Origin: Planctomycetota bacterium
GTDB lineage: Bacteria; Planctomycetota; UBA1135; GCA-002686595
Direction of reading: 5' to 3'
Assembly: GCA_014238415.1 (NCBI GenBank)
Contig: JABABA010000011.1
Location: 1-64,000, forward strand
DNA length: 64,000 nucleotides
Shown here: positions 1-6,934 of the stretch, piece after piece
How positions within the stretch are numbered: the first letter of the stretch is position 1
Layout: every line of letters starts with the position of its first letter
Notes under the pieces: generated by a model
What the model saw: the letters and a program-made list of their open reading frames with translations, nothing else
What the model was told of the DNA's origin: nothing
Database searches by the model: none
Position numbers and translations under genes: made by a program

Positions 1-1
1 G

Positions 2-106
2 CCCAAGGCCGATGAGCCCAAGGCCGATGAGCCCAAGGCCGATGAGCCCACAAGTTCCGACGATTCTGGTTCCGACCAGCCTACGCCCGACGAGTCCGAC
101 TCCTAA
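2..106 (+). CDS. C-terminal tail of an upstream protein, probably ribosomal protein L15
   Basis: This is the last 34 codons of a gene that begins before the window, ending at the TAA at 104-106. The reading frame opens with three tandem copies of the pentapeptide PKADE, followed by a Ser/Asp/Pro-rich acidic end. It ends 15 bases before secY, in the same frame. In most bacteria the gene directly before secY in this operon is rplO, so L15 with an added acidic tail is the likely identity. That is inferred from position only, since no conserved L15 sequence lies in the window. The 15-base repeat unit is also seen as DNA (about 2-46). Confidence 0.55.
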   Translation, partial: PKADEPKADEPKADEPTSSDDSGSDQPTPDESDS

Positions 107-121
107 CCCCCAGCATCCACC

Positions 122-1447
122 GTGGAAAAAGGCTTTCTTCAACTCTTCCGGATTCCGGAAACACGCCAGCGCATCTTCAGGACCCTCGGGCTCCTGATCT
201 GCTACCGGCTAGGGTTCCAGATCCCGATCCCCGGCATGAGTCCGAAGTTTTTGGAGCAGACCGGCGACCAGGGCATCTTCGGCCTCTTGTCCGCCCTCTC
301 CGGCGGCGCGATCGGCCAAACCACCATTTTCGCCCTGGGCATCATGCCTTTCATCTCGGCCAGCATCATCTTCTCCATGCTGACCAAGGTGTCTCCGGCC
401 CTTGAAGCGGTGGCCAAGGAGGGCGCCGCTGGCCAAAAGAAAATCAATCAGTGGACTCGTCTGGCGACGGTGCCCATCGCACTGGTCCAGGCGATCTTCA
501 TTTACACAGGTGTCTTCCTGCCCGCTCGGGCCACCATGGTGGATCCCAGCATGTCAGGCAACCCCGTGGCCTTGTTCTTCATCGTCACCATGGCGCTCCT
601 GGCGGGCGCCATGCTGGTCATGTGGATTGGTGAGTTGATCACCGAGTACGGCGTGGGTAACGGTGCCTCCCTGATCATCATGGCGGGAATCATCGCCAGC
701 CTGCCTTCGAGTCTTTGGTCCATCAAGGACAGCCCCGACTTCTGGCAGGTGATTCTTTTCCTGTCCGCTGTCTGGATGATCACGATTTTCGCGGTGGTCT
801 TCATGCACAAGGGCGCCCGCCGCATTCCGATCCAGTACGCTCGGTTGACCCGCGGCCGCAGGGTTTACGGAGGCCAGCGCCATTACCTGCCGATCAAGGT
901 CAACATGGCGGGCGTGATGCCCATCATCTTTGCCTCGGTGTTGTTCGTGATTCCCGGGGTGCTCTTCCAGTGGCTGGGTTGGTCCACCTTGCAGAACGCC
1001 TTCCAGGACCAGACGGGTTTCATCTATGTGACGGTCTATCTGGTACTGATTTTCTCCTTCTGCTTCTTCTGGAACCGCCTGATGTTCCAGCCAGAGGAGA
1101 TCGCCAACAATCTGCGTGAGCACGGTTCCTTTATCCCAGGCATCCGCCCGGGTCAGAAGACCGCCGATTACTTGAGCAATGTGCTGACACGCATCACCAT
1201 GGTGGGGGCGGCCTTTCTGGCTGTTGTCGCCGTGTTGCCGGCCTTTATCACAAAGGACTCGGGCATGACCATGCAGATGCAGTACTTCGTGACAGGAACC
1301 TCGGTGCTGATTGTGGTCGGTGTTGCCCTGGAGCTGGTGGACAAACTCAATGCCCAATTGGTCATGAAGGCCTATGACGGAGATCCCCAGGAGCAGGGTC
1401 AAGGGGCAGGTGCCGGCTGGACCAAGGCCCGGGGGAAAACTAGCTGA
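122..1447 (+). CDS. secY: Preprotein translocase subunit SecY
   Basis: SecY is the channel-forming subunit of the Sec translocon in the inner membrane, moving unfolded proteins out and inserting membrane proteins. The 441-residue product has the usual length and about ten hydrophobic segments. The typical early region is visible: a plug-like stretch with GLLSALSGGAIGQ, then FALGIMPFISASII. A conserved cytosolic loop with ARRIPIQYAR follows near residue 238. The GTG at 122 is the only start available after the in-frame stop at 104. The gene sits in the spc operon and its TGA overlaps the ATG of adk by one base, which suggests coupled translation. Confidence 0.97.
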   Translation: MEKGFLQLFRIPETRQRIFRTLGLLICYRLGFQIPIPGMSPKFLEQTGDQGIFGLLSALSGGAIGQTTIFALGIMPFISASIIFSMLTKVSPALEAVAKEGAAGQKKINQWTRLATVPIALVQAIFIYTGVFLPARATMVDPSMSGNPVALFFIVTMALLAGAMLVMWIGELITEYGVGNGASLIIMAGIIASLPSSLWSIKDSPDFWQVILFLSAVWMITIFAVVFMHKGARRIPIQYARLTRGRRVYGGQRHYLPIKVNMAGVMPIIFASVLFVIPGVLFQWLGWSTLQNAFQDQTGFIYVTVYLVLIFSFCFFWNRLMFQPEEIANNLREHGSFIPGIRPGQKTADYLSNVLTRITMVGAAFLAVVAVLPAFITKDSGMTMQMQYFVTGTSVLIVVGVALELVDKLNAQLVMKAYDGDPQEQGQGAGAGWTKARGKTS

Positions 1448-2103
1448 TGAGTCAAACGGTCCTCATTCTGCTCGGGGCTCCGGGTGCCGGCAAGGGAACG
1501 CAAGCCACGCGGCTCGCGGATTCCCGCCGTCTCCCGCATGTCTCGACTGGGGACCTGTTCCGCCTCAATCTCACCCAGGGAACTGAACTGGGCAAGCAGG
1601 CGAGCAACTTCATGGACCAGGGTCGCCTGGTTCCGGATTCCCTTGTGATCGACATGCTCTTTGACCGGGTCAGTCAGGATGACTGCTCCGGTGGCTATCT
1701 GCTGGATGGTTTTCCTCGCACGGTGGCCCAGGCCGAGGCTCTTCAGCAGCGTCTCGGTGGAGGAGAGGCTTTGGTGGTGATTGACATCCAGGTACCGGAT
1801 CACTTGATTGTCGAGCGCATCGTCGGCCGTCAATCCTGTCCTGAATGTGGCGCAATTTTCCACACCAGTTTCAATCCTCCCGTCAAGGAGGGGGTTTGCG
1901 ATAGCTGCCATGCGGCCCTTAGCCAGCGCGCGGATGACACCGCGGAAGTGGTCCAGACGCGCCTCGCTGCCTATTACGAACAAACCGCTCCGGTCGCCGA
2001 CTTCTACCGCCAGAGCTGCGGTGTCTGTGTGGTGGACGGAACCAAACTCCCCGATGAGGTCTTCAAAGCCTGTCAGGAGTGCGTCACGGAGGCAGCTGCA
2101 TGA
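1447..2103 (+). CDS. adk: Adenylate kinase, zinc-binding lid type
   Basis: This enzyme converts ATP and AMP to two ADP in the cytoplasm. The 218-residue protein carries the P-loop GAPGAGKGT near residues 10-18, the AMP-binding STGDLFR, and DGFPRT. The lid domain has four cysteines, C131/C134 and C151/C154, in CPEC and CDSC, so it is the structural-zinc long form. The gene lies between secY and infA with overlaps at both ends, the usual ribosomal-operon position. A methionine aminopeptidase gene, often found here in other bacteria, is absent. Confidence 0.97.
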   Translation: MSQTVLILLGAPGAGKGTQATRLADSRRLPHVSTGDLFRLNLTQGTELGKQASNFMDQGRLVPDSLVIDMLFDRVSQDDCSGGYLLDGFPRTVAQAEALQQRLGGGEALVVIDIQVPDHLIVERIVGRQSCPECGAIFHTSFNPPVKEGVCDSCHAALSQRADDTAEVVQTRLAAYYEQTAPVADFYRQSCGVCVVDGTKLPDEVFKACQECVTEAAA

Positions 2104-2360
2104 TGGCCAAGGAAGAGCCCATCACCGTGGAGGCGGTTGTTACTGAGGCCCTGCCCAACGCGCGTTTCAAGGCGAAGTTGGAGTCGGGTCACGAAATTCT
2201 TGCCCATGTTAGTGGGAAGATGCGCATGCATTACATCCGCATCCTGCCCGGTGACAAGATCACAGTAGAAATGTCACCTTACGATTTCAGTAAGGGACGC
2301 ATTGTCTGCCGCGGTGAACGTCGTCGTTCGAACCGCACGAGACGAAGGAGAAGACGATGA
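2103..2360 (+). CDS. infA: Translation initiation factor IF-1
   Basis: IF-1 is a small OB-fold protein that binds the 30S A site during initiation. From the ATG at 2103 the protein reads [13 protein letters not shown] and keeps the family signatures [17 protein letters not shown] and [10 protein letters not shown]. An ATG one codon earlier (2100) overlaps the adk stop and could also be used. The protein ends in an arginine-rich tail after the usual IF-1 end, making it about 85 residues against the usual 72. Its TGA overlaps the ATG of rpmJ. Confidence 0.95.
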   Translation: MAKEEPITVEAVVTEALPNARFKAKLESGHEILAHVSGKMRMHYIRILPGDKITVEMSPYDFSKGRIVCRGERRRSNRTRRRRRR

Positions 2361-2476
2361 AAGTACGTAGTAGCGTTCGGCGTATGTGCGCCCAGTGTAA
2401 AATCGTAAAGCGGCGTGGCGTTGTCCGCGTCATTTGCAAGGCGGATCCCCGTCACAAACAGCGTCAAGGCAGGTAG
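2357..2476 (+). CDS. rpmJ: 50S ribosomal protein L36 (bL36), zinc form
   Basis: A 39-residue ORF starts at the ATG overlapping the end of infA and ends with TAG at 2474-2476. It reads [20 protein letters not shown] and then the typical R-rich end with PRHKQRQG. The three cysteines (CxxC and a later C) and the histidine after PR are the zinc-ribbon ligands of the zinc-binding L36 type. The position between infA and rpsM is the standard one. It is easily missed because of its size. Confidence 0.95.
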   Translation: MKVRSSVRRMCAQCKIVKRRGVVRVICKADPRHKQRQGR

Positions 2477-2527
2477 CCCCAACGCCCTGATTCAGGCATT
2501 ACTCACAGCAACAACCAACACCTTTAC

Positions 2528-2911
2528 ATGGCACGTATCGTCGGGGTCGACATCCCCACCAACAAGCGACTTGAGATCGCATTGACCCAGGTCTACGGCG
2601 TGGGCCGTCAGACCTCTCGGGAGGTCTGCAAAACACTCGGCCTCGACCCGGGCATGAAGCCCCGCGACTTGACCGAGGGTCAGACCGCTGAACTGGCGGC
2701 CCACCTCACCAAGACCTACACGGTCGAAGGTGACTTGCGCCGACAACTGGCCCAGGACATTACCCGCCTGCGGGATATCGGGTGTTATCGCGGCCTGCGA
2801 CACCGTCGTGGACTGCCTGTGCGCGGGCAGCGCACCCGCACAAATGCTCGCTGCCGCAAGGGTGCCAGGAAAACTGTTGCGGGCAAGAAGTCCGTCAAGG
2901 GCATGAAGTAA
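2528..2911 (+). CDS. rpsM: 30S ribosomal protein S13
   Basis: S13 (uS13) sits in the head of the 30S subunit and contacts tRNA and the 50S bridge. The 127-residue product begins [14 protein letters not shown], has the helix-hairpin-helix region TQVYGVGR, and ends with the RNA-binding [20 protein letters not shown] signature and a Lys-rich tail. It is followed 34 bases later by rpsK, the usual order of the alpha operon. Confidence 0.97.
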   Translation: MARIVGVDIPTNKRLEIALTQVYGVGRQTSREVCKTLGLDPGMKPRDLTEGQTAELAAHLTKTYTVEGDLRRQLAQDITRLRDIGCYRGLRHRRGLPVRGQRTRTNARCRKGARKTVAGKKSVKGMK

Positions 2912-2945
2912 GTCAAAGGACCAACGACCAATCCAACACAGAACC

Positions 2946-3326
2946 ATGGCCAAGACCACAAAACGCAAGGTAAAGAAGAACGTCCATCGGGGCATTGCCC
3001 ACATCAAGGCGACCTTCAACAACACCCATATCACCATCACCTCTCCCACGGGAGACACCCTCTCCTGGGGCACGGCGGGAATCGTGGGCTTCAAGGGCAC
3101 CCGTAAGAGTACTCCCTTCGCTGCCCAGCGAGCCGCCGAGACAGCAGCCAGCGCTGCCATGCGTCATGGGCTCAAGGAGATCATCGTGCGAGTCAAGGGT
3201 GCAGGGTCGGGCCGCGAGTCTGCCGTGCGTGCGCTCTCCAATGCTGGCTTGCGCATCCTCTCCATCGAGGACATCACACCCCTTCCCCACAACGGTTGTC
3301 GCGCTCGCAAGCGGCGCCGAGTCTGA
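2946..3326 (+). CDS. rpsK: 30S ribosomal protein S11
   Basis: S11 (uS11) forms part of the 30S platform near the E site. The 126-residue protein shows the family core: [15 protein letters not shown], the [20 protein letters not shown] stretch, [10 protein letters not shown], and the end [10 protein letters not shown]-like segment (here [17 protein letters not shown]). Length and position between rpsM and rpsD are standard. Confidence 0.97.
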   Translation: MAKTTKRKVKKNVHRGIAHIKATFNNTHITITSPTGDTLSWGTAGIVGFKGTRKSTPFAAQRAAETAASAAMRHGLKEIIVRVKGAGSGRESAVRALSNAGLRILSIEDITPLPHNGCRARKRRRV

Positions 3327-3378
3327 GCTTCTTTCTGCAAACCTTCCCTGCACGTTCCCCAATCTCAAGAGCAATACC

Positions 3379-4008
3379 ATGGCCCGCTATACCGGACCCA
3401 AGATCAAGCAATGCCGCCGCGAAGGAATGAACCTGTTCTTCCTTGGGGCGAACACATCCAGCGGTAAAGTCGCCGTTCTGCAACGCCGGGACTACCCGCC
3501 CGGAGTTCACGCTCAAACACGCCGCAAGGTCACTGAGTACGGTGTGCGTCTGCGCGAGAAGCAGAAGCTCAAGCGCGTCTTTGGGGTTTATGAGCGTCAG
3601 TTCATGCTCTACTTCAAGGAGGCCGAACGTCTCAAGGGCAATACCGGGGCCAACATTTTGATGCTCTTGAGCAGGCGCCTGGACAATCTGGTGTTGACTG
3701 CCGGTATGGCCACTACCCTGGCCCAAGCTCGGCAACTGGTTAACCACGGCCACTTCCTCGTGAACGGCAAGCGCATGGGGATCCCCTCCTATCAGGTATG
3801 CCCTGGTGATGTGATCACCCCCCGCGCCAAGGAAAACACCAAGAAGATCGTTGCCGACAACCTGGAAATCAGCAAGGGCGCTGCGACTCCCGCTTGGATT
3901 TCTGTCAGCGGCGACACCCTGACCGTCACAGTCAATAGCAGTCCTAGCCGGGAGGACTTTCAGTTCCCGATTCAAGAGCAGCTCATTGTCGAGCTCTGCT
4001 CCAAGTAA
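3379..4008 (+). CDS. rpsD: 30S ribosomal protein S4
   Basis: S4 (uS4) is a primary 16S rRNA-binding protein. The 209-residue product starts at ATG 3379 (MARYTGPKIKQCRREGMNLF). It has the LREKQKLKRVFGVYERQF region and an S4 RNA-binding domain (RRLDNLVLTAGMATT, QARQLVNHGHFLVNGKR). An open frame extends upstream to 2995, but that part overlaps rpsK and lacks S4 similarity, so the later ATG is chosen. In many bacteria S4 represses the alpha operon; no S4 target structure was identified here. Confidence 0.96.
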   Translation: MARYTGPKIKQCRREGMNLFFLGANTSSGKVAVLQRRDYPPGVHAQTRRKVTEYGVRLREKQKLKRVFGVYERQFMLYFKEAERLKGNTGANILMLLSRRLDNLVLTAGMATTLAQARQLVNHGHFLVNGKRMGIPSYQVCPGDVITPRAKENTKKIVADNLEISKGAATPAWISVSGDTLTVTVNSSPSREDFQFPIQEQLIVELCSK

Positions 4009-4033
4009 ACATCCCATCAGTCACTATTCCGCC

Positions 4034-4048
4034 GGGGCTTCGTGCCCC
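4034..4048 (+). other. Small hairpin between rpsD and rpoA
   Basis: GGGGC and GCCCC (4034-4038 and 4044-4048) can pair around a TTCGT loop in the 121-base spacer before rpoA. No T-run follows. It may attenuate or stabilise the transcript, or mean nothing. Confidence 0.25.
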
Positions 4049-4129
4049 AGCATCTAACCCCGATCATCCAAGGAACGTTCCTCCCCATCCGTTTATCTCA
4101 GCACCGCGCTGAACACCTGGAGCAACCGT

Positions 4130-5122
4130 ATGAGAATCCGCTGGCGTAACTTTGAACTTCCCAGCCGCGTCCACCAGGACGAGGCTGACCATTCGGCCAA
4201 CTTTGGCCGTTTCGTTGTCGAGCCCTTTGAGGCTGGCTTCGGTCACACTATTGGCAACGGCCTTCGCCGTGTGCTGCTTTCCTCTATCGAGGGCTGTGCA
4301 GTCAAGTCGATCCGCATAGAGGGCGTCAACCATGAGTTTGACAGCCTGGACGGCGTCTTCGAGGACGTTGCCGATCTGGTCCTGAACCTGAAGCAATTGT
4401 GCCTCAAGTCCGAGACTGACGAGCCCGTGACTTGCCGCATTTCAAAGACCACAGAGGGTCCCGTGACAGGAGCCGATGTGCAGTGCCCCATGTCCGTGGC
4501 CGTAGTCAATCAGGACCTGGTGCTCTGCAACTTGACCATGGATCGCGACTTGGAGATCGAGTTCGAGGTTTGCAGAGGCCGGGGCTATGTTCCCGCCGCG
4601 GACAACCGTGACGACGAGCAGGCTCTTGGAACCATCCCCATGGACGCGATCTACTCGCCGGTGAAGCGCGTACGCTACTCCATTGAGGCCACTCGTGTTG
4701 GCAAGCTGACCAATTACGATCGTCTGATCCTTGAGATCTGGACCGATGGTACGGTTGCTCCTGAGATGGCCCTCAAAGAGGCTGCCAAGATCTACAGAAA
4801 GCACCTGAACCCTTTCCTGATCGACCGTGACTTCTCTGACCAGCACCCGGTGCTTGATGTTGCCGAGCGCAGTGTTTTGGAAGAGGAGAGCCCCGAGACA
4901 ACAGAATTGCAGCGTCTGCTTTCGATTCCGGTCTCCGAACTGGAACTGTCCGTGCGCGCTCGGAACTGTCTTGATGGGGCTGACATGCGAACCATGCGCG
5001 ACATCGTGAACATGTCCGAGAGCGAGATCATGAATCTCAAGAACCTCGGAAAAACCAGCCTGACAGAGATCAAGGCCAAGCTTGCCGAGCATGGTCTTTC
5101 CCTCGGCATGACCATCGACTGA
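4130..5122 (+). CDS. rpoA: DNA-directed RNA polymerase subunit alpha
   Basis: The alpha subunit dimerises to nucleate RNA polymerase assembly and contacts UP elements and activators. The 330-residue product has the N-terminal assembly domain, with [20 protein letters not shown] and [15 protein letters not shown], an insert domain, and a C-terminal domain with [36 protein letters not shown]. The length is normal. It lies in the standard place between rpsD and rplQ. Confidence 0.97.
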   Translation: MRIRWRNFELPSRVHQDEADHSANFGRFVVEPFEAGFGHTIGNGLRRVLLSSIEGCAVKSIRIEGVNHEFDSLDGVFEDVADLVLNLKQLCLKSETDEPVTCRISKTTEGPVTGADVQCPMSVAVVNQDLVLCNLTMDRDLEIEFEVCRGRGYVPAADNRDDEQALGTIPMDAIYSPVKRVRYSIEATRVGKLTNYDRLILEIWTDGTVAPEMALKEAAKIYRKHLNPFLIDRDFSDQHPVLDVAERSVLEEESPETTELQRLLSIPVSELELSVRARNCLDGADMRTMRDIVNMSESEIMNLKNLGKTSLTEIKAKLAEHGLSLGMTID

Positions 5123-5180
5123 GAATCAGGGCCTTCAGCCCACGCACCCAGGCATTGAGCCCTTTGAAACGAGAAATACC

Positions 5181-5609
5181 ATGCGACACCGCGTAGCAGG
5201 ATTCAAACTTGGCCGCACTGCGAGCCACCGCAAAGCCATGTACAAGAACATGGCTGTGTCGATCATTGCGCACGAGCGGATCATCACGACTCAGGTGAAA
5301 GCCAAGGCCATCAGGCCCGTGATCGAGAAGCTCGTCACTCTGGCCAGGATCGACACCCAGCACCACCGTCGCCGTGCCTTTTCTCAACTGCGCAGCGCCG
5401 AAGCTGTCGAGAAGCTGTTCAACGTCCTGGGCCCGCGCTTTGCCGAGCGCGGAGGCGGCTACTGCCGCATTATCAAACTGGCCAGGCGTCGCCTGGGTGA
5501 CGCAGGTGAGCGAGCGATCATCGAGTTCGTAGAGCGCACACCCAGCGAGGCCGAGGCTCCGGTTGCCGAGGCTCCGGTTGCCGAGGCTCCGGTTGCCGAG
5601 GCTGAGTGA
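5181..5609 (+). CDS. rplQ: 50S ribosomal protein L17 with repetitive acidic tail
   Basis: L17 (bL17) is a 50S protein near the exit tunnel. The 142-residue product begins [20 protein letters not shown], followed by [20 protein letters not shown] and [16 protein letters not shown], all family signatures. After the normal end near residue 120 there is an added tail made of three copies of APVAE encoded by a 15-base tandem repeat (about 5558-5602). It closes the ribosomal cluster and faces the convergent SCO gene 26 bases away. Confidence 0.96.
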   Translation: MRHRVAGFKLGRTASHRKAMYKNMAVSIIAHERIITTQVKAKAIRPVIEKLVTLARIDTQHHRRRAFSQLRSAEAVEKLFNVLGPRFAERGGGYCRIIKLARRRLGDAGERAIIEFVERTPSEAEAPVAEAPVAEAPVAEAE

Positions 5610-5612
5610 GTT

Positions 5613-5636
5613 GGCGCCGGTCTTGGCACTTGCGCC
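5613..5636 (+). terminator. Possible terminator after rplQ
   Basis: GGCGC (5613-5617) can pair with GCGCC (5632-5636) and a T-rich stretch follows on the plus strand (5642-5655). The stem is only five pairs with a 14-base loop, and the T-rich stretch also encodes the lysine-rich end of the convergent gene, so this is a weak call. Confidence 0.3.
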
Positions 5637-6934
5637 TAGATCTTCTTCTTTTTCAGTTGCAAGAGCATCGCCGCTGCAGCCAAGGCGCTTCCCAGCCAGA
5701 AATTGAAGGAGCTATTCTTGGTATCTGTGGGAGTCTGATCGGCGCCTGTGTCCTCTGCAGTTGAAGTGGGGTCTTCATTCTCGTCAGTCGAGTCCTTGCC
5801 GCTTTCGTCAATGGTGCCCAGTTCGTCCTTCTCGCAGCATTCCACGGCGGGCTTGTCCTTGAGTTCGTTCAGAACCTTGTTGCCCTCGACCTTGGCCACA
5901 CGGCGGCCTTCGGTTTCCAGGAAGTCCACCAGCATGGCCGCCTCGTTCTTGCTCAGGCCCAGGTTGGGCATGGGCACATCGTTGTACGCCTTGCGCAGGC
6001 CTATGGCGATGGGATCCCCCTCTTCAAGCATCACATCGGGCTCCAGCAGCCAGCGCGTGATCCAGGCCTTCTCGCGGCGGTTGGTGACATCCAATAGGTT
6101 GGGTCCGATGCGGACCCGGCCGTCGCCCACACCGATACGGTGGCATACGGCGCAGCGCGAGGCGAACAGGTTTTCGGCCCTGCTCAGGGAGGGCAGGGAG
6201 ATTGGGGCATCCTTGAAGTCTGCGGTTCCGACGCGCGCATGGCGGTAATCTCCGAGGCGGCTGCCGATTTGAGCGGCCAGGGCATAGGGGTTGTCGAAGG
6301 GCGTGCGCCGCATCCATTGGCCAGTGGTCTGGTTGCCAAGTAGCAGGTTCACATTGTGGTCCGTGTCGACCTTGTCCTCTTCAGCAATATAGAGGCCCAG
6401 CTTCTTACGCAGCAACAAGATGTCTTCCTGGTCGCCGGTCAAGAAGTCCCAGCCGGGGCCCACGCCAAAGCGCTCGCGATACTCTGCCAGAACTTGGGGC
6501 GTATCGCGATCGGGATCGATGGTGATTGAGTAGAAGAAGATGTCGTCGCCGATGCGATCTCCCAGGATCTCAGCCACCTCCGTCAAGCGTGCGGTCTCCA
6601 AGGGGCAGGTATCGGGGCAAGTCGTGTAGATGAAGTTGATCATCACCTTCTTGCCTTCGATCAGATCATCGAAGAAGCGCACTTTTTCGCCCCGGTGGTT
6701 GGTTAGCTCCACATTTGGAAAGTACGAGCCGTTCCAGGGGGTGCCAGTTGTCGCCTTGGAGGGAGACTCTGCTTCGGTCTTGGTGGAGGAGGCGGGGTCT
6801 TGCCCCAGATCTGTGCCACCGACCAGCAGGCCTGCGATTAGGAAAAGTGTCTGCATAGCCAAGAGTAGCACTTCCTTGGATTCCCGGTTTGGCTTGCTCT
6901 CAATTTGAGACACCAACCGCATGGAACTCTTCAC
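5636..6934 (-). CDS. SCO1/SenC copper chaperone-like domain fused to cytochrome c
   Basis: The 432-residue protein appears anchored and exported. It has a charged N-terminus, then a hydrophobic segment near residues 22-40, a SCO1/SenC thioredoxin-fold domain, a c-type cytochrome domain, an acidic Glu/Asp/Thr linker, and a C-terminal membrane segment with KKKK end. The SCO metal site is complete: C106 and C110 in TCPDTCP, and H193 in TDHN. Haem attachment is CAVCH at 261-265, with a likely axial Met at M322 in MPNLGL. SCO proteins deliver copper to, or keep reduced, copper-site thiols in oxidases. The GTG start at 6934 overlaps the stop of the upstream MCO (GTGA), suggesting cotranscription and coupling. 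A start at ATG 6922 or 6856 is possible, but the latter would cut into the hydrophobic segment. A role in metallating, or taking electrons from, the adjacent MCOs is inference. Confidence 0.88.
   Translation of the reverse strand: MKSSMRLVSQIESKPNRESKEVLLLAMQTLFLIAGLLVGGTDLGQDPASSTKTEAESPSKATTGTPWNGSYFPNVELTNHRGEKVRFFDDLIEGKKVMINFIYTTCPDTCPLETARLTEVAEILGDRIGDDIFFYSITIDPDRDTPQVLAEYRERFGVGPGWDFLTGDQEDILLLRKKLGLYIAEEDKVDTDHNVNLLLGNQTTGQWMRRTPFDNPYALAAQIGSRLGDYRHARVGTADFKDAPISLPSLSRAENLFASRCAVCHRIGVGDGRVRIGPNLLDVTNRREKAWITRWLLEPDVMLEEGDPIAIGLRKAYNDVPMPNLGLSKNEAAMLVDFLETEGRRVAKVEGNKVLNELKDKPAVECCEKDELGTIDESGKDSTDENEDPTSTAEDTGADQTPTDTKNSSFNFWLGSALAAAAMLLQLKKKKI

Noticed and set aside
554-1402. Long minus-strand open frame opposite secY, and many similar ones opposite dnaX, the MCOs and other genes.
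   Set aside because: They mirror the codon bias of the real gene in high-GC DNA and give His/Gln/Arg-rich products without known folds.
6898-6910. Palindrome TCTCAATTTGAGA with TGAGACAC next to it, similar to boxes upstream of MCO3 (17822-17837), read as a shared operator.
   Set aside because: It lies inside the probable coding start of the SCO-cytochrome gene (GTG at 6934), and the match may be chance. Kept only as a remark on the MCO3 upstream boxes.
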